Shown: positions 1-10,090 of the stretch, piece by piece
Layout: the number at the start of each line of letters is the position of its first letter
Position numbering within the stretch: the first letter of the stretch is position 1
Source of the DNA: Basidiobolus meristosporus CBS 931.73
Taxonomy: Eukaryota > Basidiobolomycota > Basidiobolomycetes > Basidiobolales > Basidiobolaceae
Length of the DNA: 64,000 bases
Assembly (NCBI GenBank): GCA_002104905.1
Contig: MCFE01000015.1
Span: 1-64,000 of the forward strand
Direction of reading: 5' to 3'
Notes under the pieces: model-generated
The model's input: only the letters and a program-made list of their open reading frames with translations
Told to the model about the DNA's origin: nothing
The model's database searches: none
Translations under genes and position numbers: made by a program

Positions 1-107
1 CCTCTTTCTTGTAGCAGCATCTTCATCTTCACCTCCCACACTTGGTAGTTAGATCCATCCAACTTTTCAGCAGAGGGAAAAATTTGAGTAATAGCAGTAG
101 TAGACAT
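1..107 (-). CDS. Ty1/copia gag N-terminus (partial, runs off left edge)
   Basis: On the minus strand an ATG at 107 opens a frame that reads to the window edge. The encoded start is MSTTAITQIFPSAEKLDGSN followed by YQVWEVKMKMLLQER. A KLDGSNYxxW core is the typical beginning of copia-class Gag (retrotransposon gag / DUF4219-like region), which packages element RNA in virus-like particles. It lies just inside the 5' LTR (139-486), separated by a short leader that should hold the primer-binding site, as expected for an LTR element oriented leftward. No stop is visible in the part present, so this copy may be young or intact beyond the window. The rest of gag-pol cannot be judged. Confidence 0.75.
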   Translation of the reverse strand, partial: MSTTAITQIFPSAEKLDGSNYQVWEVKMKMLLQER

Positions 108-138
108 TGCAGAGAGTGACAGCTTGGGGCTCATAACC

Positions 139-486
139 TGTTGTAAGAGCCTTGGAGATATTGGAAGTGATTGGGAGAACAATTAGAATATGTGGTTTTC
201 ACTTAATGATTTATTGAATGTAAAAGTAGTATTTATACTTTTACATGATCTTGGCATAAAACACCCTTAGAATATGTTAAGGAAGGTTCTAAGAGCATGT
301 GTGCACAGTTTGGGGCTGTTTGGACAACTTATCAAATTTTCATGTTCTGGGTACCTGGTATTTGGTGAGAATATTCTAAGTAAATCCCAACAAGGAATTT
401 GGTCAGTATTCTCTAGGATTTGAAGGTAATGATCTAAGTGACTAATTTAGGTGAACATTTAGGTGGAATTCCAAATTTTTACAACA
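139..486 (-). repeat. 5' LTR of the copia element (minus orientation)
   Basis: This 348-bp block begins TGTTGTAAAAA and ends CTTACAACA on the minus strand, giving the usual TG...CA LTR ends. It is closely similar to the direct-orientation LTR at 9234-9566 and related to those at 7326-7575 and 8752-9089. Shared segments include the TTGGGATTTACT region, CCATGTAAAAGTATAAATACTAC and TCAATAAATCATTAAGTGAA. The AATAAA inside is a candidate R-region polyadenylation signal. Gag starts about 30 bp inside the element. Confidence 0.85.
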
Positions 487-1734
487 AAGCAATCAATATA
501 CATTTAGCTCTAAGCTATTTGATTAGACAGAAACATATGTTCAAATAGTTTTTTGGTTTTTGTAGATATGACTTTGCTTGATCCAGGACACTTTCTTTGC
601 ATATCACAATGCACCTGGCCCACTTGTGCTCAACATATGACAAGATATTGTATGAATGCCATACAGTCTGCAATATTCTTCTCCCCAGGTATTTTCATCA
701 GTATAATGCCAGCACTCGTAGCTGGCTGAACAACTTGGCCCGAATCAAACGAAGGAAGTATCTAATAATACAACAGGTCTCAGGCATTCAATGATTTATA
801 GGAATATGCTGATAGTAATTGTCAATAGTTCCCAGGAGCCTCATGTCTCTATGCAGTCATGATAAATGAACAAAGTTATCATAAATTATAATACGAGTAT
901 CTAGGGTTGGGGCTATGGTTCGGGCTAGGGTATTTAGTTGATAACAATGAAACATTTAAGCATTTTGTGTAAAGACAGAATTAGGACTATGTCTGTATAT
1001 GCTAATTATTTGTATCACATTTCATACTTATAGTTCTCGGGAACAAAGGAATCTAATTCAGTCAGGACCAAAATAGTAACACCAAATTGAAAGATTTTAT
1101 CACCTAATTGGATATAGTCAAATCCAAAGCATAAAGATCATGGGCAAAGCAATAACCGGGAATCAAAACAAGAAAACGATTGGCCACGCAGTGTCGGATT
1201 AACTACTCCACATTATCTAGATGGTATATGGAAAAATCTATTCCACCAATAGGCACTGAGAGGGAATTCGGGCAATCTATTACAGAATATATCAATCGAT
1301 CTCATAGATGTATGACGGATTGATAAGCATGCTTCGATATGCAGATAATGCAGCAACAAATCATGGAGCGACAGCCACTCAGCTTGTCACTCGTCTTATC
1401 GTAGGATTCTAGATAGTCCAAACTAACCTTTACCTGGAGCCTACCCTTCCGTTTGCGGTGCATTGATCATAATATACCATTGGTATAGCCACTCCTGTTG
1501 GCCAATCAACTTTTGGGTATTGTTACCAGACTTGCATATACCGGAACTTCCTGCTTGAATTAACATTCTATGATCGGTATATTCTGTAATTTTGGTTCTT
1601 TCTAATTTTATAAGTCGTGCGACCTTCAAGTTTGTATAAAAGAATAGCCTCTCTCGAATTCCCGTTGATGAGCCCACTTTACTCATAGGTTTTCATTCAT
1701 TAACCCAATATAAACATCCATCGACTCCAGCATT
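487..1734. other. No gene seen; AT-rich flank of the copia insertion
   Basis: Only short, unconvincing ORFs are present (for example 597-794 and 1441-1686). None shows a recognisable domain. No tRNA or rRNA was noticed. A TATA-like AATATAAAC lies near 1708, just upstream of the next gene. Confidence 0.5.
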
Positions 1735-2412
1735 ATGCGTACTATTTCTGACAAGCATATGGATAACATGAGTACTCTCAAGAAACGGTTATCATCATTG
1801 TTTCTTAACGCAGAGTCGAAGAAAGTTGACTTACACATAGAGAGCCGCACGCGAGTCAAACCAACATTCTCCCCCAGCTCACTCCTCAAGCTTATAAAGG
1901 GGGCAACAAAATCGAAAAGCACTACCAAGGGTGTGTACGAGATAGACGAGGAGGAGGGTGCCGATTTACCCCAATTATGCGATATCACACTACATCAGAC
2001 CGAATATTTGTTCCGCAGCGAATTCTCCCCTCTCAAGCAGGTTTATCTCAATAGCATGAAGAAACTCCAAAATTCGAAGGAGCGTCCACTTCATCAGTTG
2101 CTTCTTATTCACCAAACCATCTTGAAAGTCAACAGCACCGCATTTGCTACTGGCGTACATCCCCTATTACTTCACCGGAGACTCTCTGAGAGAACCATCC
2201 TTCCCAAGACTGTGAATCGTAACTCGCCAGTGTCTGGCAGACATCCCCTAGCGACCTGCTTCAAGGCAAGCAATAGCGTACCCCCGCCGCCCTATGATAA
2301 CAACTCCATCGATATTCAAGAATTGGAGCCACCGAGATACAATGAACCCACAAGGTGCAAGGATGAAATACCGACTAGCCATTGCAGTCAAGCATTGCAA
2401 CAGATCTGTTAG
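1735..2412 (+). CDS. Hypothetical protein with two PY motifs
   Basis: An uninterrupted 225-codon frame. Alternative in-frame starts lie at 1759 (MDNMSTLKKR) and 1768 (MSTLKKR); the longest is reported. I do not recognise a domain. The N-terminal half is basic, and a short acidic run (DEEEGAD) sits in the middle. Near the C-terminus are PPPPY (about residues 183-187) and PPRY (about 199-202). PPxY sequences are ligands of WW domains, for example in Rsp5/Nedd4 ubiquitin ligases and in arrestin-related adaptors, so a trafficking-adaptor role is possible but is inference only. A TATA-like element lies about 30 bp upstream and an AT-rich tail follows the stop. It could also be a fragment of a larger intron-bearing gene. 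Confidence 0.5.
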   Translation: MRTISDKHMDNMSTLKKRLSSLFLNAESKKVDLHIESRTRVKPTFSPSSLLKLIKGATKSKSTTKGVYEIDEEEGADLPQLCDITLHQTEYLFRSEFSPLKQVYLNSMKKLQNSKERPLHQLLLIHQTILKVNSTAFATGVHPLLLHRRLSERTILPKTVNRNSPVSGRHPLATCFKASNSVPPPPYDNNSIDIQELEPPRYNEPTRCKDEIPTSHCSQALQQIC

Positions 2413-3319
2413 GTATCGGATCCTGGCACAGCCGGTGGTTCCACAACTATTATCCTGGTGATGACTAATATAGTTGTTGAAGAATATGCTAGCCAGTTCG
2501 ACTACCCTTCTTGTCTGCCTCGTCATACCGCATAAATACTAAGAATACTATTCAAGCAGAGCTAGCACCTGTAAATATATAAATTTAGATATATCTTCCC
2601 AATTCCAACCAAGATCATTCTACATAAAAAACTTGGCCCAATAAATTTAATCCAATAGAAGAAAGAGGAATATCCATTGGTATTCATAGCTAGAGAAGGA
2701 ATTTTTTTCGCACTGGTCAAGGGCTATCCTATTATATAGAAGCTGACTGATGCTAGCATATTTATAGAAGTATTTTACGACGATAAAGGAAAGATGAGAG
2801 GTAAACGAAGAGGCGAAATGAGGACAAAACATCCATTTAATAGTCAGTTTTAGGTTCTTCAATCAAGTAGATTAAGGCTTACCTGCCGCACGGGCATTCT
2901 CTTCTACCATTAAGGCATCCAAATCAATTTAATTACTAGGAAAGATATGCAAGCTAGTGTACCTCTCCGTAAATATTGGTTAACTTATACAACAAACAAA
3001 CAGTATTGAAGGAATTATCTTATCGATCTTATCAATCAGAAGTTGGAATGTTACATGTATAAGTTACACAAACATGTCAAAAACTTCGACTAAAGCTAAT
3101 GTGAAAAAAAAACTTGATAATTTAACAGCAACCTTGGTAGATCAAGAATCTTTTTGTTAAGGAAAATAACAACAATCCGCTATTCTGACTTCAGAATCAG
3201 GTAATTTCATTGATCAGGGTGTGTTATAAGCTGAACAAGAGGGGTAACGAAAAAAAAATATTGGCCAATAGCGAAGCGAACATTAAGAAGTATTTTTTTT
3301 ATTTGTCTAGTGTGAAATG
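2413..3319. other. Intergenic, no gene seen
   Basis: AT-rich sequence with only short random ORFs. The right end forms the promoter of the IMP dehydrogenase fragment. Confidence 0.5.
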
Positions 3320-3327
3320 TATAAAAG
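3320..3327 (+). promoter_or_regulatory. TATA box of the IMPDH gene fragment
   Basis: TATAAAAG, 82-89 bp upstream of the ATG at 3409 and followed by a pyrimidine-rich leader. The intact core promoter suggests the fragment may still be transcribed. Confidence 0.6.
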
Positions 3328-3408
3328 AACAGAGAGTGCATTGAAAAGGTTGGTATACCTTTTCCCTACCCCACCAAAGGTTGCTACACCTTCTAATTAA
3401 CACCAACA

Positions 3409-4092
3409 ATGTCTTCTGGCCAGTATCTCGACGCCTCCAAGGCTACTGAAGTACTCCGAAAGATGGGTTCTGATGGTCTTTCTGTTGAGGAGCTCATGGA
3501 CCTCCAGCACTCCGGAGGTCTTACCTACAACGATTTCCTGATCTTGCCCGGTTATATTGATTTCCCCGCCCATGCTGTGAAGCTTGAGAGCAAGATCACC
3601 AAGAAGATCACCATCAAGACTCCTTTCATGTCTAGCCCTATGGACACCGTTACTGAAGCCGACATGGCCATCAACATGGCTTTGCTTGGTGGTGTTGGTG
3701 TTCTTCACCACAATTGTAGCATCGAGGAGCAAGTTGCTATGGTTCGCAAGGTGAAGACCTTCGAGAATGGATTCATTGTCGATCCCATGATTTTGACTCC
3801 TGAGCACACCGTTGACGACGTCAGACAAATTAAGGCTACCAAGGGATTCTGCGGTATTCCTATCACTGGTGAGTGTTTGCCATATTTTATGTGCGCGGGG
3901 CTCTGTTATGATGAGATAAAATATTTAATAACTTTCGTTCTTCCGAACTGGAACATTAATTTGTCCTTGTGGAAAATATTTTCTGAATTACGAGACCAGC
4001 ACTATTCATAGCTTTCATTTTGACTTGTTATTAACTCAATCTCTCTAGACACCGGTAAATTGAAGGGAAAGCTCCTCGGTATTGTCACATGA
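3409..4092 (+). pseudogene. IMP dehydrogenase, 5' fragment only (truncated)
   Basis: Exon 1 (3409-3868) encodes a strongly IMPDH-like N-terminus: [17 protein letters not shown], then [18 protein letters not shown] and [15 protein letters not shown]. These form the start of the TIM barrel of the enzyme that oxidises IMP to XMP, the committed step of GTP synthesis. A GT-AG intron (3869-4048) follows. Exon 2 continues DTGKLKGKLLGIVT, entering the Bateman (CBS) domain, then stops at TGA 4090-4092. About three quarters of the enzyme is missing, including the catalytic Cys loop and the flap. From 4089 the DNA is transposase-like. The exon 1 coding frame, promoter and splice sites look undamaged, so the break is probably recent or this is a duplicate 5' copy. 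A full gene elsewhere is expected but not visible here. Confidence 0.85.
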
Positions 4093-4340
4093 ATGGTGTG
4101 CTTAGCAGGAAGCAGAAGCTCTACAATGAGATATTTAATCATTTCAGAGTGAGGGTAGAGCACACATTTGGATAACTGAAGAGATTCAGCATATTGGCAG
4201 GTAAATACAGAGGAAAGTCATATATAGGAGAAAACAGCAGAATAGGTAAAATAGTCAAGATACTTATTAATGCACAGTATGTTCATACAAGAAGACATTC
4301 ACTGAGAGAAATGTGTCTGGAGCATTATGAAGAGTAAATA
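4089..4340 (+). mobile_element. PIF/Harbinger-type transposase, C-terminal remnant
   Basis: Immediately after the IMPDH break, the frame from 4090 reads NGVLSRKQKLYNEIFNHFRV, then RVEHTFG, a TGA, and LKRFSILAGKYRGKS, followed by VKILINAQYVHTRRHSLRE. The pattern xxRxxVEHTFGxLKRF is the conserved last acidic-residue region (E of the DDE triad) of the DDE_Tnp_4 superfamily of PIF/Harbinger transposases. One in-frame stop is visible, so it is dead. The rest of the transposon is not adjacent, so this is a scrap joined to the IMPDH fragment. Confidence 0.6.
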
Positions 4341-4449
4341 AAGCAAGGAAAGCACTATTCTGAGCAACATAAGTAAGATTGAGTAAAATTACCAGTAACT
4401 GTACCATACCACTGGCATAATGGTAAAAATTATAGTGCCAGATAGTGCT

Positions 4450-5316
4450 GTAGAGTGCCAGATTGATCCAGCACCATAAACAGGCTGGCACTATGTGGTA
4501 CTATCCAACGGAACAAGTCTAATAATTGCTACCAATTATTTCTCAAAGTGGGTAGAAGCCCAAGCCATCCAAAATAAAGACCAGAAGACAACCACCCAAC
4601 TCATTCTAGAACACCTCATCTGCCAACATGGATATCCTCAGATACTCCTGTCCAACAATGATGGCTCCTTCCTGAACAACACTGTGGCCTATTTGTGCAA
4701 AATGATGGGTGTGGAACTGGTCTTCACGGCTGCGTATCACCCCCAGACCAACAGATTAATCAAGAGGATGAACCAAACATGTTGCCACATACTTGAGATG
4801 CTCCACTGGGAACTTCCCCAATCATGGGCCAAGCTACTCCAACTGACACTCCTAGCAATGCTTACAATACCAAATAACACAACAGGTTTCTCCCTGTACA
4901 AAGTTCTGTATGGATGAAGGCCAAAGTGGTGTGAAGAAGCTGGATTGACAATGGAAGGTGTCCCCTTGACAACACACAACAACTATGTAGAAAGGTTGAT
5001 ACACTGTATCACCCACCTATGCATAAAAGTATTTGAAAATGTTGACAAGCACCTTCCCCCTCCCCCCAAAAATGAGAAACTAACAGGACAAAAGTGGAAA
5101 CCAGGCAATAAAGTGTGGTATGATCAAACCATTGCAGGCCTCAAGTTTTGCCCACAATTTACACCCCAATGGATTGGCCCTTGCACCTTTATTAGCTTGG
5201 ACCATGGACCAAAGTACACTATCACCCTGAACAATAAGACAATCAGCAATGTAGCACCAGCCAATCTGAAACCATTTCATGATGATTCACTGATCATCAC
5301 TGAAACCAAAGTGTGA
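4450..5316 (+). pseudogene. Ty3/gypsy-type integrase, catalytically degraded
   Basis: Two frames (4495-4917 and 4945-5316), separated by a stop or shift around 4917, together resemble the integrase core and C-terminal domain of a Ty3/gypsy polyprotein. Recognisable motifs are ATNYFSKWVEAQ, LSNNDGSFLN, FTAAYHPQTN and LIKRMNQT, then the GPY/F-like segment KWKPGNKVWYD...PQWIGPCTFISL...VAPANLKPFH. In active relatives the first motif carries Asp (D-Y-F-S/T-K-W) and the last carries Glu (I-E-R-x-N). Here these are Asn and Lys, so two of three DDE catalytic residues appear lost. No reverse transcriptase or RNase H was found upstream, so only the 3' end of pol is present. Confidence 0.75.
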
Positions 5317-5410
5317 TTAAACAATTATTAGGTACAAGGATAGAGGAAGACACAGGATACATACAGAGTTTATTAGAGGAGATTTTAGTTGATAAAGGTA
5401 CAAATGATAT

Positions 5411-6615
5411 GTGCAAGGAAGTTTGCCCAAAGGGGAGAACAAAAGAATGCATATGGAAAGCACCAAAGGAAACAGCTCACCCAAAACTGGCAATACCCCT
5501 CCCACCAGCAAGAACCAAGATGATATCAAAAACAAAACCAACCTGCAAGTGCTGAGAGATATGGTACAAGCATTACATGCAACAAGAGCCAACTATGAAG
5601 AGTCATTTGTTGGAGCAGTCATGTTGATACAAGACACAATCAGAGAGGGGCAAGACTAGTTACCCACACCAATATAAAGCATGGAGATACTACCCAAGAA
5701 GACCGTGTACCACCTAAGAGGAGGTTCCTTGGTCATTAAGGAGAAGGATGCCGCACTGATTCCTGTATCCATACTGGACACAGTCAGACAGAAGACACAA
5801 GGAATCAACTGTTGCACCCTCACAAGACCTCAAGAGCCCCCTGTTTCATTGCACACTTGCCATTAATAGGTACCATGGTTGTTGAGGTATATGCAGACCT
5901 AGTACAAGCCGCAAGAGCACCAGAGGTAGAACTCCCAATTGAAGGACCCCTCTGAGCAATTTGCAAACATCTCAAACTGCATTTCCAAGAAGGAACTACC
6001 TTAGAGAAGATATGCAAACAGATTAAATGCACCAGCCAGTTAACCCATGCAATCCACCAAGCTGCTGCATTACAACTATTACAGTGGTTTACCATAGGAC
6101 AACTCAGGAACCAGTACAAAGTCCAACTCCAAGAAGCCAAAGAAACCGCCGCAGACTCTGCAGAAACCATGAGGCAAGTATAAAAGTGCCTTGATTGCGC
6201 CACAGTTTCTATGGAAGAACTACAATACGTCTTGGAAGAAGCAAAAACTTGTTATCAACAACAGGTGACTACCAATTGAGTGTACACCCTCTTCAAAGGG
6301 TCCCCCGCTGTCATATTTAACCCAAAAAGGACAAGCCCTGACAACATTTGCAAGATAAAGAAGCAAGACTTTATTGCGCTATTGCACCTTTTCTTGTTCT
6401 CCAACCCTCCCAAGGAACTTACCCAGAACCCTATGGTTTGCCAACTATTTGGCTCTGTGGAAAACATCCCTCAAGCAATGCAAGCCACACCCCACTCTGC
6501 CACCAAATGGTATCAGGTATTTGCCCACAACCCCCTCACAAGTGACAACCAGCAATGGTACTATGGTGACTCCCCATGCTCTGTGAACAAAATCAACCCT
6601 GGAGAAGCAAGTTAG
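5411..6615 (+). pseudogene. Broken ORFs downstream of the Ty3-type integrase
   Basis: Three successive frames follow the integrase: 5411-5659 (rich in Lys, Asn and Thr), 5681-5866, and a longer frame 5875-6615. The last is interrupted in frame by TGA (5953), TAA (6181) and TGA (6277) and ends with TAG at 6615. Read through the stops, this last frame is helix-prone and Gln/Glu-rich in its first half (for example QEAKETAADSAETMRQV), then polar. I do not recognise a family. Position suggests an extra ORF carried between integrase and the 3' LTR of the same element, now decayed. Chance open frames in biased DNA are an alternative. Confidence 0.35.
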
Positions 6616-7325
6616 TCAAAGAACTTTGAGGACAAAGCTCCCTCTTAACCCCTGGGATATGTGAGTACTAAATGCAGTACCCACTCTTTGCCCAAGAGTT
6701 CTCCCCAGTATCCTCCCTATGATTCCCCCACACGCCCTCCCTCCTATCCCTGCCCTCTTCCAGTTAGAAAACTTACCATAACAGGAAGGTGTTCACACCC
6801 CTATTTTATAGCACATTGTCTATTATCTAAGCACCCCAAGTGATATATATATGTACCCAATTGAACCAAGTGAAGGGGATCTGGACAGAATAAACACAAG
6901 TCTTTATTACCTTGCTACCTACTATTGGAAGCTATTCTGAACCAAGTGGTACTGACTTGAACTACAAGCTCTCCCACTCACCAAGTACAGTCAGTAATAA
7001 CCCACAAGTAACTCCATTAAGATCCACCACTCAATAAGTATTTTAGCTGTAATGCTCTGATTCCACAACTTTGGTGGTAACCCAATGGCTTTATGCCACT
7101 GTTCATTCACTGATTCCCACATGTCCTGGTCCTCAGCCAGCACTGCAAGGTCTAGCACCTCATCTGCCAGTCTTTGCAATAGATCCTGTCAATATATCAG
7201 TGTGTTTTCTTGAGCACTGCTGTTGAAGAAGTGCTGCAACCTCTTGGTGTGCCTATTAATGTTCCAAAACTCCACTGAAGGCATTGTGATAGTCTTTTGA
7301 GCTCTTGACATTGTAGCCTTGTGTA
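6616..7325. other. Repeat-derived sequence with a broken minus-strand frame
   Basis: Contains an AATAAA-bearing stretch near 6888-6893 that may be part of the 3' LTR of the Ty3-type element. A minus-strand frame also spans 7374-6991, broken by a stop at 7189-7191 and helix-rich around QRLADEVLDLAVLAEDQDMW. It overlaps the LTR start at 7326, and no family is recognised. Confidence 0.35.
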
Positions 7326-7839
7326 TGTTGTAAAAATTTGTAATTCCACCTAGAAATTCACCTAACTTAGTCACTTAGATCATTGACTTCAAATCCTAGA
7401 GAATACTGACCAAATTCCTTGTTGGGATTTACTCAGAATATTTTCACCAAAATACCAGGTACCTAGAACATGAAAATTCTCAAAGTTGTCCAGACAGCCC
7501 CAAACTTGGCACACATGCTCTTGGGACCTTCCTTAACCTATTCTACATGCTTGTAATGCCAAGACCATGTAAAAGTATATTTTGGATTGGGATTCACTTG
7601 GAATATCCTCACAAAACTATCAGATACTCAGATTATGATCTTTCTCAAAGTAATCCAAAAGCCCCCAAACTTTGCATGCATATTTTTGGACCTTCTTTAA
7701 CAAGCTCTACCTGTGTGCTTGCTCTACTTCTTCAAGAGTATAAGAACCATACTTTTGATGAATAAATCTAAAAATGAATAACATGTAAATGTTCTAGTTG
7801 TCCACATCACTTCCAATACTCCTCAGAATATTGCAACAA
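7326..7839 (+). repeat. Composite LTR: 5' part of copia LTR joined to 3' part of an older relative
   Basis: 7326-7575 follows the same sequence as the LTR at 9234-9566, starting TGTTGTAAAAAT and running through CCATGTAAAAGTATA. From about 7576 it jumps to a diverged version of the middle and 3' part of a related LTR (GGGATTCACTTGGAATATCC ... ATTGCAACAA). The result is one chimeric LTR containing the mid-region twice. This can arise by truncated insertion or by recombination between nested copies. Confidence 0.6.
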
Positions 7840-7861
7840 AAAGAACTGCTGATATTGGCCT

Positions 7862-8215
7862 AAGGTATGCCTATAAGGTTGCAGAGCAGAATCTTGTGGC
7901 ATACTCTGATGCTGATTGATGACAGAACTCAGAAGACAGAAGATTTGCCACAGGATATATCCTTCCTTACTGTAAAGGAGCAATTTTATGGGAATTTAAG
8001 AATACAATCAACTGTGGCACTTTTGACCACAGTAGCAGAGTGTATGGTAGCCTCTGAGGCCACAAAAGAAGCAAAGTGGCTAAGAAAGCATGTCAAGACT
8101 GAGGCTGATGTTAAAAACCACCTATTACTTTACTTCAAAATAATCAAGGATGTATACATGTAGGTAGAAATCCAATTTTCTATACTGGAACTAAGCAGAT
8201 CTTTGGATACTTAAG
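7862..8215 (+). pseudogene. Copia RNase H remnant, copy 1
   Basis: Translation in shifting frames gives YKVAEQNLVAYSDAD, DRRFATGYI and STVALLTTVAECMVASEATK followed by EAKWLRK. These match the order of conserved blocks in the copia-type RNase H domain (YSDADWAG, RRSTTGY, TVALSTTEAEYMA). Frameshifts and stops show it is dead. It continues directly into a second, similar remnant. Confidence 0.7.
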
Positions 8216-8261
8216 AAGATCTACTGATATCTGCTTAAGATTCACATATATGAGCTCAGAA

Positions 8262-8751
8262 AAGGAACTTACAAGATACTCTGATGCAGATAGGGAACAA
8301 AATTTGTAAGACAGAAGATCCATCACAGCATACACCATTATTTACTGTAAAGGGGTAATTTCATGGAACTTGAGATATCTACAGACTGCAGCACTTTCCA
8401 CCACAAAGGCAGAGAATTAGGCAGCCTGTGAAGCTACAAAAGAAGCAATGTAGCTAAGGAAGCTTTTTCAAGACTCAAGCTTACACCATAAAGCACCAAT
8501 TACATTATCTCAGGCTAATTAAGGAAGTATAAACTAGGCAAGAATCCAACTTTTCATACAAGTACTAAGCACATAGATATTTTACAGTATTTCATATATG
8601 AATTTATAGGGCATGACTTTGTAAGCCCAGCTTACTATCCAACAAATGAAATGGTTGAAGACATATTTACCAAACCATTAGCTTCAGACAAATTTGAATG
8701 TCTCAGATTACAATTAGGACTAGTTAGTATGGGTATTTAGTTGAGTGGCAG
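8262..8751 (+). pseudogene. Copia RNase H and 3' end of pol, copy 2
   Basis: A second degraded copy of the same domain: LTRYSDADREQNL, DRRSITAYTI, AALSTTKAEN, AACEATKEAM. It then reaches the end of pol, TNEMVEDIFTKPLASDKFEC followed by LRLQLGLVSMGI and a stop. It abuts the LTR at 8752, so this is the 3' end of a decayed element in plus orientation. Several stops interrupt it. Confidence 0.7.
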
Positions 8752-9089
8752 TGTTATGAGAGCTTTTAGTTCCACCTAAGTACTTGCCCAACTTAGTCAC
8801 TTAGATCATACCAGCAAAACTCTGACCAAGTTCATTATTGAGACTTACTTTGCAAAATTTGCTGTTCTGGGTACTTCAGGTTTTGTTGAAAATATTCTAA
8901 GTGGCTCAAACAACCTTGAACTTTGCACACATACACTTGGGACCTTCTTGAGCATATTCTAAGTTTGTATTTTGCCAGCTTCATGTAAAAGTATAAATAC
9001 TACTTTTACATCAATAAATCATCAAGTGAAAACCACATAATATACATGTTGTCCTAATCACTTCCAATATCTCCAAACCCCTTACAACA
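8752..9089 (+). repeat. Diverged copia 3' LTR
   Basis: 338 bp from TGTTATGAGAG to CTTACAACA. It shares segments with the other LTRs here, such as CCACCTAAG, CACTTAGATCAT, CATGTAAAAGTATAAATACT, TCAATAAATCATCAAGTGAA and CACTTCCAATATCTCC. It follows the 3' end of pol copy 2 as expected for the 3' LTR. Confidence 0.75.
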
Positions 9090-9233
9090 TATGCACCTTT
9101 AGTGGCATATTCTGCAATTACAACAAAGTACTCCATCTGCATATCACTTGTATTGTAGCATAGGGATATTAGAATATCTCCCCAAATTTCATATTGGGAT
9201 TAATTTAAATATTTTACAAAAACATCCAATATC

Positions 9234-9566
9234 TGTTGTAAAAAATTTGTATTTCCACCTAAATATTCACCTAACTTAGTTACTTAGATCATTACCTTCA
9301 TATCCTAGAGGATACTGACCAAATTCCTTGTTGGGATTTACTTAGAATATTTACCCAGAACATGAAAATTAGATAAGTTGTCCAAACAGCCCCAAACTTT
9401 GCACACATGTCCTTGGGACCTTCCTTAACCTATTCTACGTGTTTGTTATGCCAAGACCATGTAAAAGTATAAATACTACTTTTACATTCAATAAATCATT
9501 AAGTGAAAACCACATAATCTACTTGTCCTCCCAATCACATCCAATATCTCCAAGACTCTTACAACA
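9234..9566 (+). repeat. Solo copia LTR with 5-bp target duplication
   Basis: 333 bp from TGTTGTAAAAAA to CTTACAACA, flanked on both sides by ATATC (9229-9233 and 9567-9571). No element interior is attached. This is the signature of an LTR-LTR recombination product. The flanks (9160-9228 and 9572-9780) themselves look like the two halves of an older, more diverged LTR, so this one probably landed inside it. Confidence 0.85.
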
Positions 9567-9571
9567 ATATC

Positions 9572-10090
9572 TAGAGTGAGAAAAGTTTCAGAATAGTCCA
9601 AAGGTCCCCACACCTTAAACATCAACATGGAAGACCTGTGTGGACAAATTAATGTGCTTTTTGCTCAGATTATATGCAGGCATAGAAGCTAGTTTTGCAT
9701 TCAACAAGTAATGGTGTGAGAACCATGCAATATACCTGCTCTTGCAATCACTTCTGACATATACCAAAGCTCTTACAATGCCTTGCACCATGGATACTAT
9801 GAGTATAACTGTATAAGATGCAACAAAAATGATACTTTTACTGTAACAACTCCAACTAGATTTTGGATTATGACTGTTTCCAGTTAAACTGAAATCAGCT
9901 TTATATTCTGGAAATAAGCACATAGGGATTAAGGATCATCTCTTGAGGAAAACAATGATCAATCGTTGAGAAAGCTTTGCATACCATCAAAATAATGAAA
10001 TGATTGCAAGTATACATACAAAACCGCTAGCTAAAGATAGACCTGAGTATATTAGAGTATTATTGGGCTTAGCCAAGTGGGAGCGGATCT
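9572..10090 (+). pseudogene. Old LTR end and copia pol 3' remnant, copy 3
   Basis: 9572-9780 retains LTR-like pieces (ACCATGCAATATACCTGCTC, CAATCACTTCTGACATATACC, CTCTTACAATG). Around 9990-10075 the frame EMIASIHTKPLAKDRPEYIR followed by VLLGLAKW matches the conserved end of copia pol (IFTKPL...LRxxLGL). These are decayed fragments of a third copia-like copy. Confidence 0.55.

Noticed and set aside
597-794. 65-codon ORF near the left copia LTR
   Set aside because: Short, no domain, and no copia similarity.
3397-3828. 143-codon minus-strand ORF over IMPDH exon 1
   Set aside because: Antisense shadow of a conserved coding exon.
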